A stretch of 64,000 nucleotides of DNA from Indolivaga capnocytophagoides DSM 22835 (GTDB lineage: Bacteria; Bacteroidota; Bacteroidia; Bacteroidales; Dysgonomonadaceae): assembly GCF_000426485.1 (NCBI RefSeq), contig NZ_AUFL01000008.1:62001-126000 (forward strand), in the 5' to 3' direction. Shown piece after piece: positions 18,229-27,945 of the stretch (positions are counted from its first letter, which is position 1; the number at the start of each line of letters is the position of its first letter). The translations under genes and the position numbers were made by a program. Below the pieces are notes generated by a model. It did no database searches. It saw nothing but the letters and a program-made list of their open reading frames with translations, and was not told the DNA's origin.

Positions 18229-21200
18229 ATGAAATTAAGGTTTACATATATTATAATATTTCTCTTATTATTTAATTTTCTCGGACAGAGTTTCGCTCAG
18301 ACTCGTATCTTTTACGATGATTTTGGGGCTCCAGGTACAGAGGTTCAGAAGAGAAAAATATGGCCATATATGCCTACTGGGTTCAATACCTTTGTATTTG
18401 CAGACCCAAATGCTCCAAATGTAGGGAATAAGAATTTTTCAGAAGCTAAGGCTATTGAGAATAATTTTTATGCGGTAGTCAGTCCTAAGAAAATTTATGA
18501 GAGTGCGGGAAATCTATCTGCTGTACCTCCTTATACAGCGGATGTTTATCGTTTATGGACTGATCTTGAAGCTAAAGGGGATGCTACTCCCGGACACAAT
18601 GGAGATGGAGGAGCAATGGTCATTAATGCCGGAACTACTATGGCTGCATTTTATGTGCGTATAGCCAATTTACAGGCCGGGAAATATTATCGTCTTCGTT
18701 ATCAGTTATTCATTCAAAACACAACCGTAAAAATTAACCATCATGTTTTAAGTGCCAATGGGGGAACTTCGGTCGCTGTATATGAAGGCGTTGAGAATGG
18801 TCAAGGATCAGGAACGGGTAGTTGGAAACAGCAGGACTACTGGTTTTTTATGCCTGAGACCTGTTCTTCTGGAAATTACACAATCTCGGTTGAGAATGCG
18901 AATAGAGCTGATCAGGGAAATGATTTTGCTATAGATGATTTTTTGTTTGAAATGTATGAACCGGATGAAGTAGATCAATCAGTAAAAGATAATCTACCTA
19001 AAACTGCGATTGTTAATTGCGGAATAGAAGAGCCTGTTGCTTTTAATGATGAGGTACTTATGGATTGTAATCATGTAGGAGCATTAACTTTGGATGTTTT
19101 AAAAAATGATGTTGACGAAAATGGAAATCGGGTGACTCCTTCTGATTTTGGTATACGATTGGATGTTCCGGTAGGGGCGACATATAATGTCGAAGATAAT
19201 GAGAGTGCAGCAATAAGAAAGGAAACAATAGAAGTAAAGAATGAAGGTATATGGCAATTAGTAGAGAATAGAACACTAGACTGGAGTGGCTGGCCGAATG
19301 TTTCATACACATATACAGATATAACTTTCACTTTTACTCCTAAATCGGGATTTACAGGGAATCCTACTCCGATATCTTATCGCTTGTATAAACGTTCTAC
19401 AGGAGGAACTTCAGGAAGAACGTTTGTCTATATATACAGCGAATGTAACCCTCGAGCGATAGATGACAGCAAAGTTGTTGCGGCTATAGTTCCGGGTCAA
19501 CCGGTCACTGTGAATATATTTGATAATGATATACCCGCAGAAGGAACACTGGCACCTGTAGATCCGGCAAAGGTGAATAAAGTTACTTTGATTAATCCTT
19601 ATACCCTTCTTCCTGTAAGCAATGAGCCCATGACTGTTGATGGTGAAGGTGTCTGGAATTATGTCGATGGACAATTAACTTTTACCCCCCAGTCGGGATT
19701 TACTGGTACACCTACTCCTATTACATATACTTTTACAGACAATAATGGAAATACTTCCAATCCAGCAAAAGTAAGTATAACGATAGCTGATACTGCAACC
19801 CCGAAAAATTACTGGTATGGGACAGAAGATAGCGATTGGGGCAAATCTGTAAATTGGACAGAGCAGGTTATTCCCGTAGATAAGGAAGACGTAGAATTTG
19901 CTACAGATGAAAATAATAATGGGAAACCTGCGATAAGAGATTTACAACTGGATACCGATCGTGTTATTGGAGACTTAATAAACAAGTCGGATAAAAGTTT
20001 AATTATCCCAACGGATAAGCAATTGATAATTGATGGACAGGTTGTTGATGATCCTGGTAAATCGGGAACTATTATTATTAAATCATCACCTACTGAATCT
20101 ACCGGAACATTGATTTTCTCAAAACCCGAATTGAATACCTCGGTCAATGCGACTGTTGAATTTTATAATAAAGCATACGAATGTGCTACGTGTGGGTATT
20201 ATCGCAAACAGTGGCAATATTTTGGTATTCCGGTTCAGAATTCAGATTTTCCTTATTTATCGCCTCAGGTTGAAACCGTGAATCAATGGGCAGAGCCTTA
20301 TAATGGAAACAAATGGCGTCCGGCTCCATTTGCACCTGACACTCAGTTGATGGCATTCAAAGGATATGAGATGACAAACAGCTCTGATACAGAACCCTCA
20401 CATATCTATAGTTTTTCCGGAACGTTGAATGTTGGTAATGCTTTGTTGCCGCTAACTAAAACATCAGCCGTGAATTATTCGGGAATGAATCTTATAAGTA
20501 ATTCATTTACAGCAGCAGTACCTATCACTAAAGATGCTATAGTGTATTCGAATGAGCTGGAAGATGAAACTGTTTATCTATTTAATACGGGAACACGAGA
20601 TCAGTGGCGTAAATTGAATGGAGGATCTGTTTCTGGAGTCAGTAGCGGTCAATATCAGTCAGTGCCGATTAATCTTGCAGGTAAAGCAGGGTTACCCGAT
20701 AGAATTTTATCGATGTATACATTTATGTTAAATGCTAAATCCGGAGGAAATATTACTTTGATGTATGACAAGGTTGTAAAGAATGAACTGCCGGATGATA
20801 AAATAGCATGGAGATCACTTAGCAGTCAAAGCGAGCTTCCTTATGTGGTGATAGATGTAATAGGTTCTAAATCTGCAGACCGGGTGTGGCTATTTGAAAA
20901 TGAAGATGCTTCTACAGGTTTTGATAATGGATGGGACGGATATAAAATACAGGAAGAAGGAATTATTCAGGCATATATTCAAGGACGTGATAATGAAAAA
21001 TATCAGATTGCAACAGTCCCCAGCCTATGCCAGCAAGTCAGTATCGAGTCGCGAAACAATGAAAGTTTTGTATTGAATATATCCGTTAATACCGAAGGAG
21101 AGTCTCGTGGACTGTGTTTGCAGGATATGCTTACAGGACGTACGTATTCTATTGTGGATAATGCCGAGTATGTTATTCCTAAGGTTGATGCACACGAGGT

Positions 21201-21489
21201 TAGAACCTTCAAGATTATATCGCCTTTATCGTCGGTTTCGGAAGATATATCTCAGGTTCTTCCTGTCGATATTTATGTAAAAAATAATGCTATTGTTGTA
21301 GATAATCAGACTAATGAAACTTATATTTCAACTGTTTATGATATAATGGGACGGTTAATAGTTAAGGAATATATTCGTGGAGGTGAAACCCTTATTCATA
21401 ATTATGGACTTGAAAAAGGTGTGTATATCGTAAAAGCGATTGGGATAAACGGAGGTAATGGAAAAGTATCTAGGGTGTTACTTAAGTAG
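18229..21489 (+). CDS. Large fibrillar surface protein with CshA-like repeats and T9SS sorting domain
   Basis: 1086 aa. Signal peptide (residues 1-23, ending in SFAQ). Residues about 100-245 form a jelly-roll-like domain. Two repeats with the CshA-fibril pattern follow: FTFTPKSGFTGNPTPISYRL (near 368) and LTFTPQSGFTGTPTPITYTF (near 483), each preceded by a LDVLKNDVDENG or VNIFDNDIP segment. The middle part (540-900) is beta-rich and not recognised. The last 80 residues (STVYDIMGRLIVKEYI, then GLEKGVYIVKAI) are a type A C-terminal sorting domain of the type IX secretion system. It sits last in the fimbrial cluster, so it may be a tip adhesin or a co-expressed adhesin. In the Porphyromonas mfa locus the large last protein is a different, VWF-type protein. 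Confidence 0.75.
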   Translation: MKLRFTYIIIFLLLFNFLGQSFAQTRIFYDDFGAPGTEVQKRKIWPYMPTGFNTFVFADPNAPNVGNKNFSEAKAIENNFYAVVSPKKIYESAGNLSAVPPYTADVYRLWTDLEAKGDATPGHNGDGGAMVINAGTTMAAFYVRIANLQAGKYYRLRYQLFIQNTTVKINHHVLSANGGTSVAVYEGVENGQGSGTGSWKQQDYWFFMPETCSSGNYTISVENANRADQGNDFAIDDFLFEMYEPDEVDQSVKDNLPKTAIVNCGIEEPVAFNDEVLMDCNHVGALTLDVLKNDVDENGNRVTPSDFGIRLDVPVGATYNVEDNESAAIRKETIEVKNEGIWQLVENRTLDWSGWPNVSYTYTDITFTFTPKSGFTGNPTPISYRLYKRSTGGTSGRTFVYIYSECNPRAIDDSKVVAAIVPGQPVTVNIFDNDIPAEGTLAPVDPAKVNKVTLINPYTLLPVSNEPMTVDGEGVWNYVDGQLTFTPQSGFTGTPTPITYTFTDNNGNTSNPAKVSITIADTATPKNYWYGTEDSDWGKSVNWTEQVIPVDKEDVEFATDENNNGKPAIRDLQLDTDRVIGDLINKSDKSLIIPTDKQLIIDGQVVDDPGKSGTIIIKSSPTESTGTLIFSKPELNTSVNATVEFYNKAYECATCGYYRKQWQYFGIPVQNSDFPYLSPQVETVNQWAEPYNGNKWRPAPFAPDTQLMAFKGYEMTNSSDTEPSHIYSFSGTLNVGNALLPLTKTSAVNYSGMNLISNSFTAAVPITKDAIVYSNELEDETVYLFNTGTRDQWRKLNGGSVSGVSSGQYQSVPINLAGKAGLPDRILSMYTFMLNAKSGGNITLMYDKVVKNELPDDKIAWRSLSSQSELPYVVIDVIGSKSADRVWLFENEDASTGFDNGWDGYKIQEEGIIQAYIQGRDNEKYQIATVPSLCQQVSIESRNNESFVLNISVNTEGESRGLCLQDMLTGRTYSIVDNAEYVIPKVDAHEVRTFKIISPLSSVSEDISQVLPVDIYVKNNAIVVDNQTNETYISTVYDIMGRLIVKEYIRGGETLIHNYGLEKGVYIVKAIGINGGNGKVSRVLLK

Positions 21490-21568
21490 GGGAATTTTAT
21501 TATAGATTGAAAATCTTCAGTTCTGCATGTTACCTTTTTTGAGAATGTACTTGTAGGCTGAGTTTCAT

Positions 21569-21609
21569 AAAGAATCAGTTATTAAGTAATACTTAGTAAC
21601 TGATTCTTT
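21569..21609 (+). terminator. Terminator after the fimbrial locus
   Basis: AAAGAATCAGTTA (21569-21581) pairs perfectly with TAACTGATTCTTT (21597-21609), a 13-bp stem ending in a T-run. It lies 80 bases after the sorting-domain protein. Confidence 0.75.
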
Positions 21610-21671
21610 ATGTTTATATTCATCTATTGATAAAAAATAAAGGCTACTGTTTTAACTTATTTTAATTAATG

Positions 21672-21679
21672 TATATTTG
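21672..21679 (+). promoter_or_regulatory. Bacteroidetes -7 box (TATATTTG)
   Basis: TATATTTG matches TAnnTTTG and lies 39 bases before the ATG of the propeller regulator gene. A TGTTTT about 18 bases upstream may serve as a weak -33 element. Confidence 0.45.
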
Positions 21680-21718
21680 TGATAAATTGAAGCAATAACG
21701 ACCTTATATTCTAATACA

Positions 21719-24514
21719 ATGACCACTAAAAGACACTTCTCTCTACTTTGCATGTTATTAGCAGTAATAGTATGCTATTCTTTTACCAATCAGAAACCCT
21801 ATGTGGTAAACTTTACTCGAGATAAATATCGTGCAGCCAGTAAAAATTGGTCTATAGGACAAGACGAAAAAGGGTTTATGTATTTTGGCAATGATAGAGG
21901 ATTACTTGAATCTGATGGGATGGGGTGGAAACTTTACCCGATGCCGAATTCGCCTATTGTTCGGGCTCTGTCTGTTAAATCGCATGACACTATTTATACA
22001 GGAGGTTTAGACGAATTCGGACGATGGGATAGGGATCTTTCTGGCAGTCTAAAATATACCTCCCTAAAAGAATTATTACCAACCAAAAGCTTGAATAATG
22101 AGAGTATCTGGCGTATCTGGATAGATGCAGATAACGTATATTTCCAATCATTTACGAATATTTATGTATATAACAACAATACCATAAAGAGGTTAACCAC
22201 CTCAAAGGGCTTTATGCTGTTGTTGAAAGTTAACGATGAATATTGGGTACAGGAAATGTACGGACCTCTTTATCAACTTAAAAATGGGCAGCTGAATAAA
22301 ATTAAAGGCAGCGAATTTCTGAATGGTACTATTACCCGGGTTATTTTGCCTTATGGAAAAAATCGATATTTAATAGGTACGTCTACAGGGCAATTATATA
22401 TATACGATAAAAAAAGTTTTACCCCGTGGAACAGTGTTCTTTCACGTCAGTTAAACGGGCAGGAACTAAATTGTGCTATATATTGCTCAAAACGTAATAC
22501 TTATTATCTGGGAACACAGCTGAACGGAATATATGAAGTAGACATCCATGCAAATATTCTGAATCATTTCTATGCGGCTAATTCCCTGCAAAACAATACT
22601 ATTCTGTCCTTATATGAAGATGAAAGCAATAATATCTGGATAGCCATGGATCGAGGACTTGCCTGTATCCGTTATACAGACGGATTGAGCTATTATCGTA
22701 CGATGTCGGGAAATTCGAGCTCGGTATATGCCGCAACCCTATGGAACGGATATCTGATAGTAGGTACAAATCAAGGTGTTTTCTATACACCAAGAGAAAA
22801 GGTGAACGACCTTGAAATGTATTCGTCGCTAAAATTCATTGAGGGTACGCAGGGGCAAGTTTGGTCTTTCAGTCAAATTGACGGAAAATTATTCTGTTGT
22901 CATAATAATGGACTGCTTGAGATCTGTCCCGATTTCAGCGTTCGGAAATCTTACCAGATCAATAATGGAGTATTTAAAACTCTCGAAGCGACTATTAATG
23001 GAAAGAAAATCGAGGTTATTATTACCTACAGCGATCTGTATATTATTAATAAAGAAACTGGGAAAATAAATATTATGAGTCAGATTACAGATCATATTTA
23101 CGATGCCGAAGTAGACCATTTAGGTAATATATGGCTCGAAACCGTTAGGCGTGGTGTGTATAAATGCAGGTTAAATGAACAATTGGATGCCTTCCGTTAT
23201 TATACGTATTATGGGAGCGAGACGGATAAGGCATTACCTGCTCATCTGCAGATTTTCAAATCAAGCGAACGCATCATCTTTTTAGGCGAAAATCACTTTT
23301 ATACATACAATGAAGGTAAGGATAATTTACAACCTAATCCTCTTTTAAATCAGTGTTTCAAAAATATAAACAATCTTAAACGTATTATACCTATCAATGG
23401 AGAAGAAAGCTGGGCTGTAACCGAATCTTCCGTTTATCGCTTTATCTATGATGGTTACGTAGCACGTATTACTGAAGCATACAAAGTAGAAGCTGATAAT
23501 TTGTCACTTGTTACGGATTCTGAGAATATCTCCGTTTTGGATGATTCACTTTCTCTGATCTGTCTCGATGTCGGGGGAATTTTGCATAATTCTCGTCAAA
23601 GTAAACCTCGTATTGTAGAACTTGCACCTCCTAGTTTGGAGTATATACATACCGGAAGAGATTTGAATAATGGCTATGTTGACATAGAAAAAGATATTCG
23701 GATTCCATATAAAGAAAATACAGTAACAATCGGATTTTCGGTAAACAATGCCCTCGCTGAAAACTTATATGTAGAATATCAGCTTGAAGGAGTTGATACC
23801 AGCTGGAGCCAGCCTGTACGACGAAACAGCATTACATATGCCCGTCTGCCTCAAGGTAAATATACATTACACATTCGCTCGACAGACGAATTAAACAATT
23901 ATTCTGCTGATACTATTGTTCATTTTGAGATACTTCCTCCTTGGTATAATACTACCTGGTGGTATCTTTCTTGTTGTTTACTCACGCTGTTTGTTTTTTA
24001 TGCAGTCTTTTGGTTTATGAGAAGACGTTTACAAAATAGGCATTTACGTTTGATGAATGAACAGCTTCAATATGAAATAGAAGAAAAGAATGCGGAGATG
24101 TTTACTCAAACTTCATTTATAATCCGTAAGAATGAACTTATTCTGAAACTAAAAGAGATAGTGGATGAGATTTGTGATAAAAACACCCAAAAAGGGCTTA
24201 TTCCTCTTTATCAAAGGATAAATAATCTGCTTGCGAATAATCTTGATACAGATGATGACTGGAAGATGTTTCTTATCAAATTTGAACAAAAGCATCACAA
24301 TTTTTTCCGGACATTGAAGAAAAACTATCCTTTACTCACTAATAATGACTTGCGGCTTTGCGCGTGCCTGAAATTGAATATGGATACCAAAGACATAGCT
24401 TCGCTTATGAATCTTTCTGTCAGGGCTGTCGAAAATAACCGCTACCGTCTCCGTAAAAAACTAGACTTAAAGCCTACCCAGAATCTCAATGAATTTTTCT
24501 TAGATGTAGAATAG
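21719..24514 (+). CDS. Two-component-regulator-propeller sensor with Y_Y_Y domain and C-terminal HTH
   Basis: 931 aa. Signal peptide (residues 1-24), then a periplasmic beta-propeller of about 620 residues with repeats such as ILSLYEDESNNIWIAMDRGL. A Y_Y_Y domain follows at about 660-740 (NTVTIGFSVNNALAENLYVEYQLEG). Then come a transmembrane helix (about 745-765, WWYLSCCLLTLFVFYAVFWF), a coiled coil and a LuxR-like HTH (LTNNDLRLCACLKLNMDTKD, then IASLMNLSVRAVENNRYRLR). Hybrid two-component sensors share the propeller, but there is no kinase or receiver here, so it would act directly as a membrane-bound DNA-binding regulator. It sits just upstream of a SusC/SusD pair and probably senses that locus's glycan. 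Confidence 0.82.
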   Translation: MTTKRHFSLLCMLLAVIVCYSFTNQKPYVVNFTRDKYRAASKNWSIGQDEKGFMYFGNDRGLLESDGMGWKLYPMPNSPIVRALSVKSHDTIYTGGLDEFGRWDRDLSGSLKYTSLKELLPTKSLNNESIWRIWIDADNVYFQSFTNIYVYNNNTIKRLTTSKGFMLLLKVNDEYWVQEMYGPLYQLKNGQLNKIKGSEFLNGTITRVILPYGKNRYLIGTSTGQLYIYDKKSFTPWNSVLSRQLNGQELNCAIYCSKRNTYYLGTQLNGIYEVDIHANILNHFYAANSLQNNTILSLYEDESNNIWIAMDRGLACIRYTDGLSYYRTMSGNSSSVYAATLWNGYLIVGTNQGVFYTPREKVNDLEMYSSLKFIEGTQGQVWSFSQIDGKLFCCHNNGLLEICPDFSVRKSYQINNGVFKTLEATINGKKIEVIITYSDLYIINKETGKINIMSQITDHIYDAEVDHLGNIWLETVRRGVYKCRLNEQLDAFRYYTYYGSETDKALPAHLQIFKSSERIIFLGENHFYTYNEGKDNLQPNPLLNQCFKNINNLKRIIPINGEESWAVTESSVYRFIYDGYVARITEAYKVEADNLSLVTDSENISVLDDSLSLICLDVGGILHNSRQSKPRIVELAPPSLEYIHTGRDLNNGYVDIEKDIRIPYKENTVTIGFSVNNALAENLYVEYQLEGVDTSWSQPVRRNSITYARLPQGKYTLHIRSTDELNNYSADTIVHFEILPPWYNTTWWYLSCCLLTLFVFYAVFWFMRRRLQNRHLRLMNEQLQYEIEEKNAEMFTQTSFIIRKNELILKLKEIVDEICDKNTQKGLIPLYQRINNLLANNLDTDDDWKMFLIKFEQKHHNFFRTLKKNYPLLTNNDLRLCACLKLNMDTKDIASLMNLSVRAVENNRYRLRKKLDLKPTQNLNEFFLDVE

Positions 24515-24730
24515 TCCTTGTGTACGATGATGTTGTAAAATTATCTGAGTGTCAGGTTTGTTAATGGTATTTTTAGAGAGGAGCCGAAATATTTTACAGG
24601 TGTGTTATTCTATTGATATACAATGGGTAAATTCTTATTGAGTAGTAAATAAGTAGTGGGTGATTTGATGAATATTCGGGATATGTATTGATGGTGAATG
24701 TGTTTTTTATTCTTCACTTTTCGAAATACA

Positions 24731-24738
24731 TAGATTTG
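24731..24738 (+). promoter_or_regulatory. Bacteroidetes -7 box (TAGATTTG) of the first susCD locus
   Basis: TAGATTTG matches TAnnTTTG and lies 44 bases before the first ATG of the SusC gene. No clear -33 TTG is visible. Confidence 0.45.
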
Positions 24739-24781
24739 CATCCAAGTTGAAATATAAGCACTCGATAGAGCTTAAGGTTCA

Positions 24782-27700
24782 ATGAAACCAAGTTATCCAT
24801 TAAAATTTAATACAATGAAGAGGAACACACATCTTCTAAAAAAGCCGTCAGGACTTAAAAGTCTATTCTTGATGGTATGCTTGCTATTGATTACAATACC
24901 AGCATTTTCTCAAACAAAGACAGTAACAGGAACCGTAACAGATGGTGCGGGTGAAACGCTGATTGGTGTATCCATTATGGTGGAAGGAGCCGAAAACGGA
25001 GTCGTTACCGACTTACATGGGAAATATACGTTGAGTAATGTACCTGAAAACGGAATTCTCATAGTTAGCTATCTTGGTATGCTGCCTCAGAATATAAAGG
25101 TAAATGGCAGAGCGGTAATAAATGTAACTTTGAAAGAGGACTCTCAACAGTTAGAAGAATTTGTTGTTATCGGTTATGGTTCGGCAAAAGTAAAGGATCT
25201 TACAGCACCTATTACTGTTGTAAAGGGAGAGGCTCTGGCATCCGTTCCATCGACTTCTCCAATGACGGCACTGCAAGGTAAAGTTGCCGGTGTGAATGTC
25301 ATCAATAATGGAGCTCCCGGAGAAGGGCCTATCGTTCAGATTCGTGGTGTCGGATCATTTTCCGACAGCAAACCTTTGTTTGTTGTGGACGGTATGTTCT
25401 ATGATAACATCAACTTTCTGAACAACGCTGATATTCAGGAGATGTCTATATTGAAAGATGCTTCGGCTGCTGCTATTTATGGTGTACGGGCTGCAAATGG
25501 TGTTGTGCTTATCACAACCAAGAAAGGTTCCCGTAACCAAAAAGCAAGAATATCATATGATGGTTATATAGGTATTCAGAAAGCAGCGAATGTACTGGAA
25601 CTGGCTAATGCAAAAGAGTATGCAACTATGCTTCTGGAGGGGAATTACAATGCATATCAAGCTCATTTCAAACAGTCTGTTGACAAATATGGAGGTAGTT
25701 ATGCCGATTCTGATTTTCATAACTGGACATTTGGAGCCGATAATGATTGGTACGATCACCTCCTTCGCACTGCTGCTATAACAAATCACAGTCTGAATAT
25801 AAGCGGAGGCTCCGATAATGCTGTTTATGCTATTGGTGCGAGTTATATATATCAGGATGGTATTATGGATGTGGATAATAACTATAAGCGTCTTAACTTA
25901 CGCAGTTCATTAGACTATGATGCAACAAACTGGCTGAAAGTAGGTTTTAGTGGCGTATTCAGTAATTCTACACAGCAAGTACCGAATAATCAGGCATGGC
26001 AGAAAGCTTTTAACTGTCCTCCTATTGTGGCTCTTTATGATGAGACTAATGAAAAAGGATTTCCCGATAAATATGGTTCTCCAGATGCTATTGGTTACAC
26101 ATCCAACTTTTATAATCCCATAGCAACAGCCAAGTATTTCGACTCGAGTAAGGAAAACTATCAGGTGTTGAGTAATTTTTATGCTCAATTAGAACTTATC
26201 CCTACTAAACTGAATTTTAAGACAAACTACTCTTATAGCTTTCTTTCTACTCAGGGACGCGAGTTTACTCCTGCTTATTATGTAAGCAGTTGGCAGCAAT
26301 CCGCTACGACCCAATTGAAGAAGACTGAAGATAAATACTATAACTATATTTGGGATAATACATTGACTTATAATGACCAATGGGCAAAGCATAAATTCGG
26401 AGCAATGGCGGGTTATTCGATGCGTCAGGAACAGTGGCGTTACTTTGAGGGAAAGGCTAATAATGTCCCTGATGGAGCAGATGAATATTGGTATATTAAA
26501 AACGGAAATGCAGCTGGTGCTACTGTAACCGATGATGGTTTTTGCTATAGAGGGCTTTCTTATTTTGCCCGTTTGAATTACAACTATGATGATAAATATC
26601 TGTTGATGTTCACTATGCGCGCCGATGGTTCGAGCAAATATCAGGAACACTGGGGATATTTCCCTTCTGTAGGTGCTGCTTGGGTAGTATCGGAAGAACC
26701 GTTCATGAAAAAACAGAAATGGGCAAACTTCCTGAAAGTACGGGCAAGTTGGGGCAGACTCGGAAACGATATGGTTAAGGCTAGTGATGGATTCGCTTCA
26801 ATAAGCACAGGTAATGCTTCATCGGGAGTATTCGGTAGTAGTACAGTTGCAGGTTTTCAGAACAGTACATACTTCAGTTGGCTGAAATGGGAGGTTGTTG
26901 AAGAATCAAATGCAGGTTTTAACATTATTACCCTCGATAACCGGCTGAATATTGACTTCGACTATTTTCATCGAATGACCAAAAATGCTGTAATCTCACC
27001 ACTTCTTCCTTTTAGTACGACTACTCTTGCAGGTAATTATGGAAAGATTCTTAATTCAGGTGTAGATGTTAGTGCCGACTGGAGCGATAAGATTGGAAAA
27101 GACTTTAGCTATAGCATTGGGGCAAATATTTCGACATTGAGGAATCGGGTGAAAGATTTGAATGGACATAACATTATTAAAGGAGGTAAGACTGTTAATA
27201 TTGTAGGTAAGGAGATGAATTCTTTTTATGGATTCAAGATGATCGGGGTTTATCAGACTCCTGAGGAGATTGCAGCGGACCCTATCGCTGTAGCTAATGG
27301 ATTAGTACCCGGAGATTTAAAATATGCCGATTTGGATGGAAATAACATTTTGGATGGTAACGACCGTACATGCCTGGGGTCTTATATTCCTAATTTTACT
27401 TATGGTATTAATCTAGGATTCAATTATAAGAATATTGATTTTCAATTGACTACTTACGGACAGACAGGAGCCCAGATGTTCAATCGTAAACGTGCCCTTC
27501 GCTATTCGTCTCAAAACTATAACTTCGACAAAGCTCAATATAAAAACCGATGGACAGGTCCCGGTTCTACGAATTCAGATCCATCTGCAGCAGCTCTATT
27601 GAAGTCTTGGAATGTGAGTGACCAGAAATATAGTTCGTACTTTGTCGAAAATGCTGACTTTTTCCGTATCCAGAATATATCATTGGGTTACACCCTGCGT

Positions 27701-27880
27701 AATCTGAAATTGGGAAATTACACCATGTCGGCATTACGTTTGAGTCTGACAGCCGACCGTCCGTTTACAACATTCAAAGCGAACGCATTCTCTCCCGAAT
27801 TATCAGACAGTCAAGGCTGGGATACAGAAGTATATCCTTTGACATCGACTTATACATTTGGTTTGAGACTCGATTTCTAA
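24782..27880 (+). CDS. SusC/RagA-family TonB-linked outer membrane receptor
   Basis: 1032 aa. Starts at 24782 or at the in-frame ATG 24815; both give the signal peptide ending in IPAFSQ. Order: carboxypeptidase-regulatory-like domain (about 47-120, VTGTVTDGAGETLIGVSI), TonB box and linker (EEFVVIGYGSAKVKDLTAPI), plug (GKVAGVNVINNGAPGEGPIV, then QIRGVGSF and PLFVVDGMFYDN), and a 22-strand barrel ending in YTFGLRLDF. SusC proteins import oligosaccharides captured by the paired SusD lipoprotein. The SusD gene follows after 65 bases containing a perfect AGGTCTGAGACCT palindrome. The substrate is not deducible from sequence. Confidence 0.93.
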   Translation: MKPSYPLKFNTMKRNTHLLKKPSGLKSLFLMVCLLLITIPAFSQTKTVTGTVTDGAGETLIGVSIMVEGAENGVVTDLHGKYTLSNVPENGILIVSYLGMLPQNIKVNGRAVINVTLKEDSQQLEEFVVIGYGSAKVKDLTAPITVVKGEALASVPSTSPMTALQGKVAGVNVINNGAPGEGPIVQIRGVGSFSDSKPLFVVDGMFYDNINFLNNADIQEMSILKDASAAAIYGVRAANGVVLITTKKGSRNQKARISYDGYIGIQKAANVLELANAKEYATMLLEGNYNAYQAHFKQSVDKYGGSYADSDFHNWTFGADNDWYDHLLRTAAITNHSLNISGGSDNAVYAIGASYIYQDGIMDVDNNYKRLNLRSSLDYDATNWLKVGFSGVFSNSTQQVPNNQAWQKAFNCPPIVALYDETNEKGFPDKYGSPDAIGYTSNFYNPIATAKYFDSSKENYQVLSNFYAQLELIPTKLNFKTNYSYSFLSTQGREFTPAYYVSSWQQSATTQLKKTEDKYYNYIWDNTLTYNDQWAKHKFGAMAGYSMRQEQWRYFEGKANNVPDGADEYWYIKNGNAAGATVTDDGFCYRGLSYFARLNYNYDDKYLLMFTMRADGSSKYQEHWGYFPSVGAAWVVSEEPFMKKQKWANFLKVRASWGRLGNDMVKASDGFASISTGNASSGVFGSSTVAGFQNSTYFSWLKWEVVEESNAGFNIITLDNRLNIDFDYFHRMTKNAVISPLLPFSTTTLAGNYGKILNSGVDVSADWSDKIGKDFSYSIGANISTLRNRVKDLNGHNIIKGGKTVNIVGKEMNSFYGFKMIGVYQTPEEIAADPIAVANGLVPGDLKYADLDGNNILDGNDRTCLGSYIPNFTYGINLGFNYKNIDFQLTTYGQTGAQMFNRKRALRYSSQNYNFDKAQYKNRWTGPGSTNSDPSAAALLKSWNVSDQKYSSYFVENADFFRIQNISLGYTLRNLKLGNYTMSALRLSLTADRPFTTFKANAFSPELSDSQGWDTEVYPLTSTYTFGLRLDF

Positions 27881-27920
27881 GAAGTAAATCTTAAAGGAAT
27901 AATAAGCATTTTTAATAAAT

Positions 27921-27933
27921 AGGTCTGAGACCT
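27921..27933. repeat. Palindrome AGGTCTGAGACCT, copy 1 (susC-susD gap)
   Basis: Perfect 6-1-6 palindrome with AATAAAT on its left and TTAAA on its right. It lies 12 bases before the SusD start codon. See the finding on the repeat family. Confidence 0.85.
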
Positions 27934-27945
27934 TTAAATTTAGAT

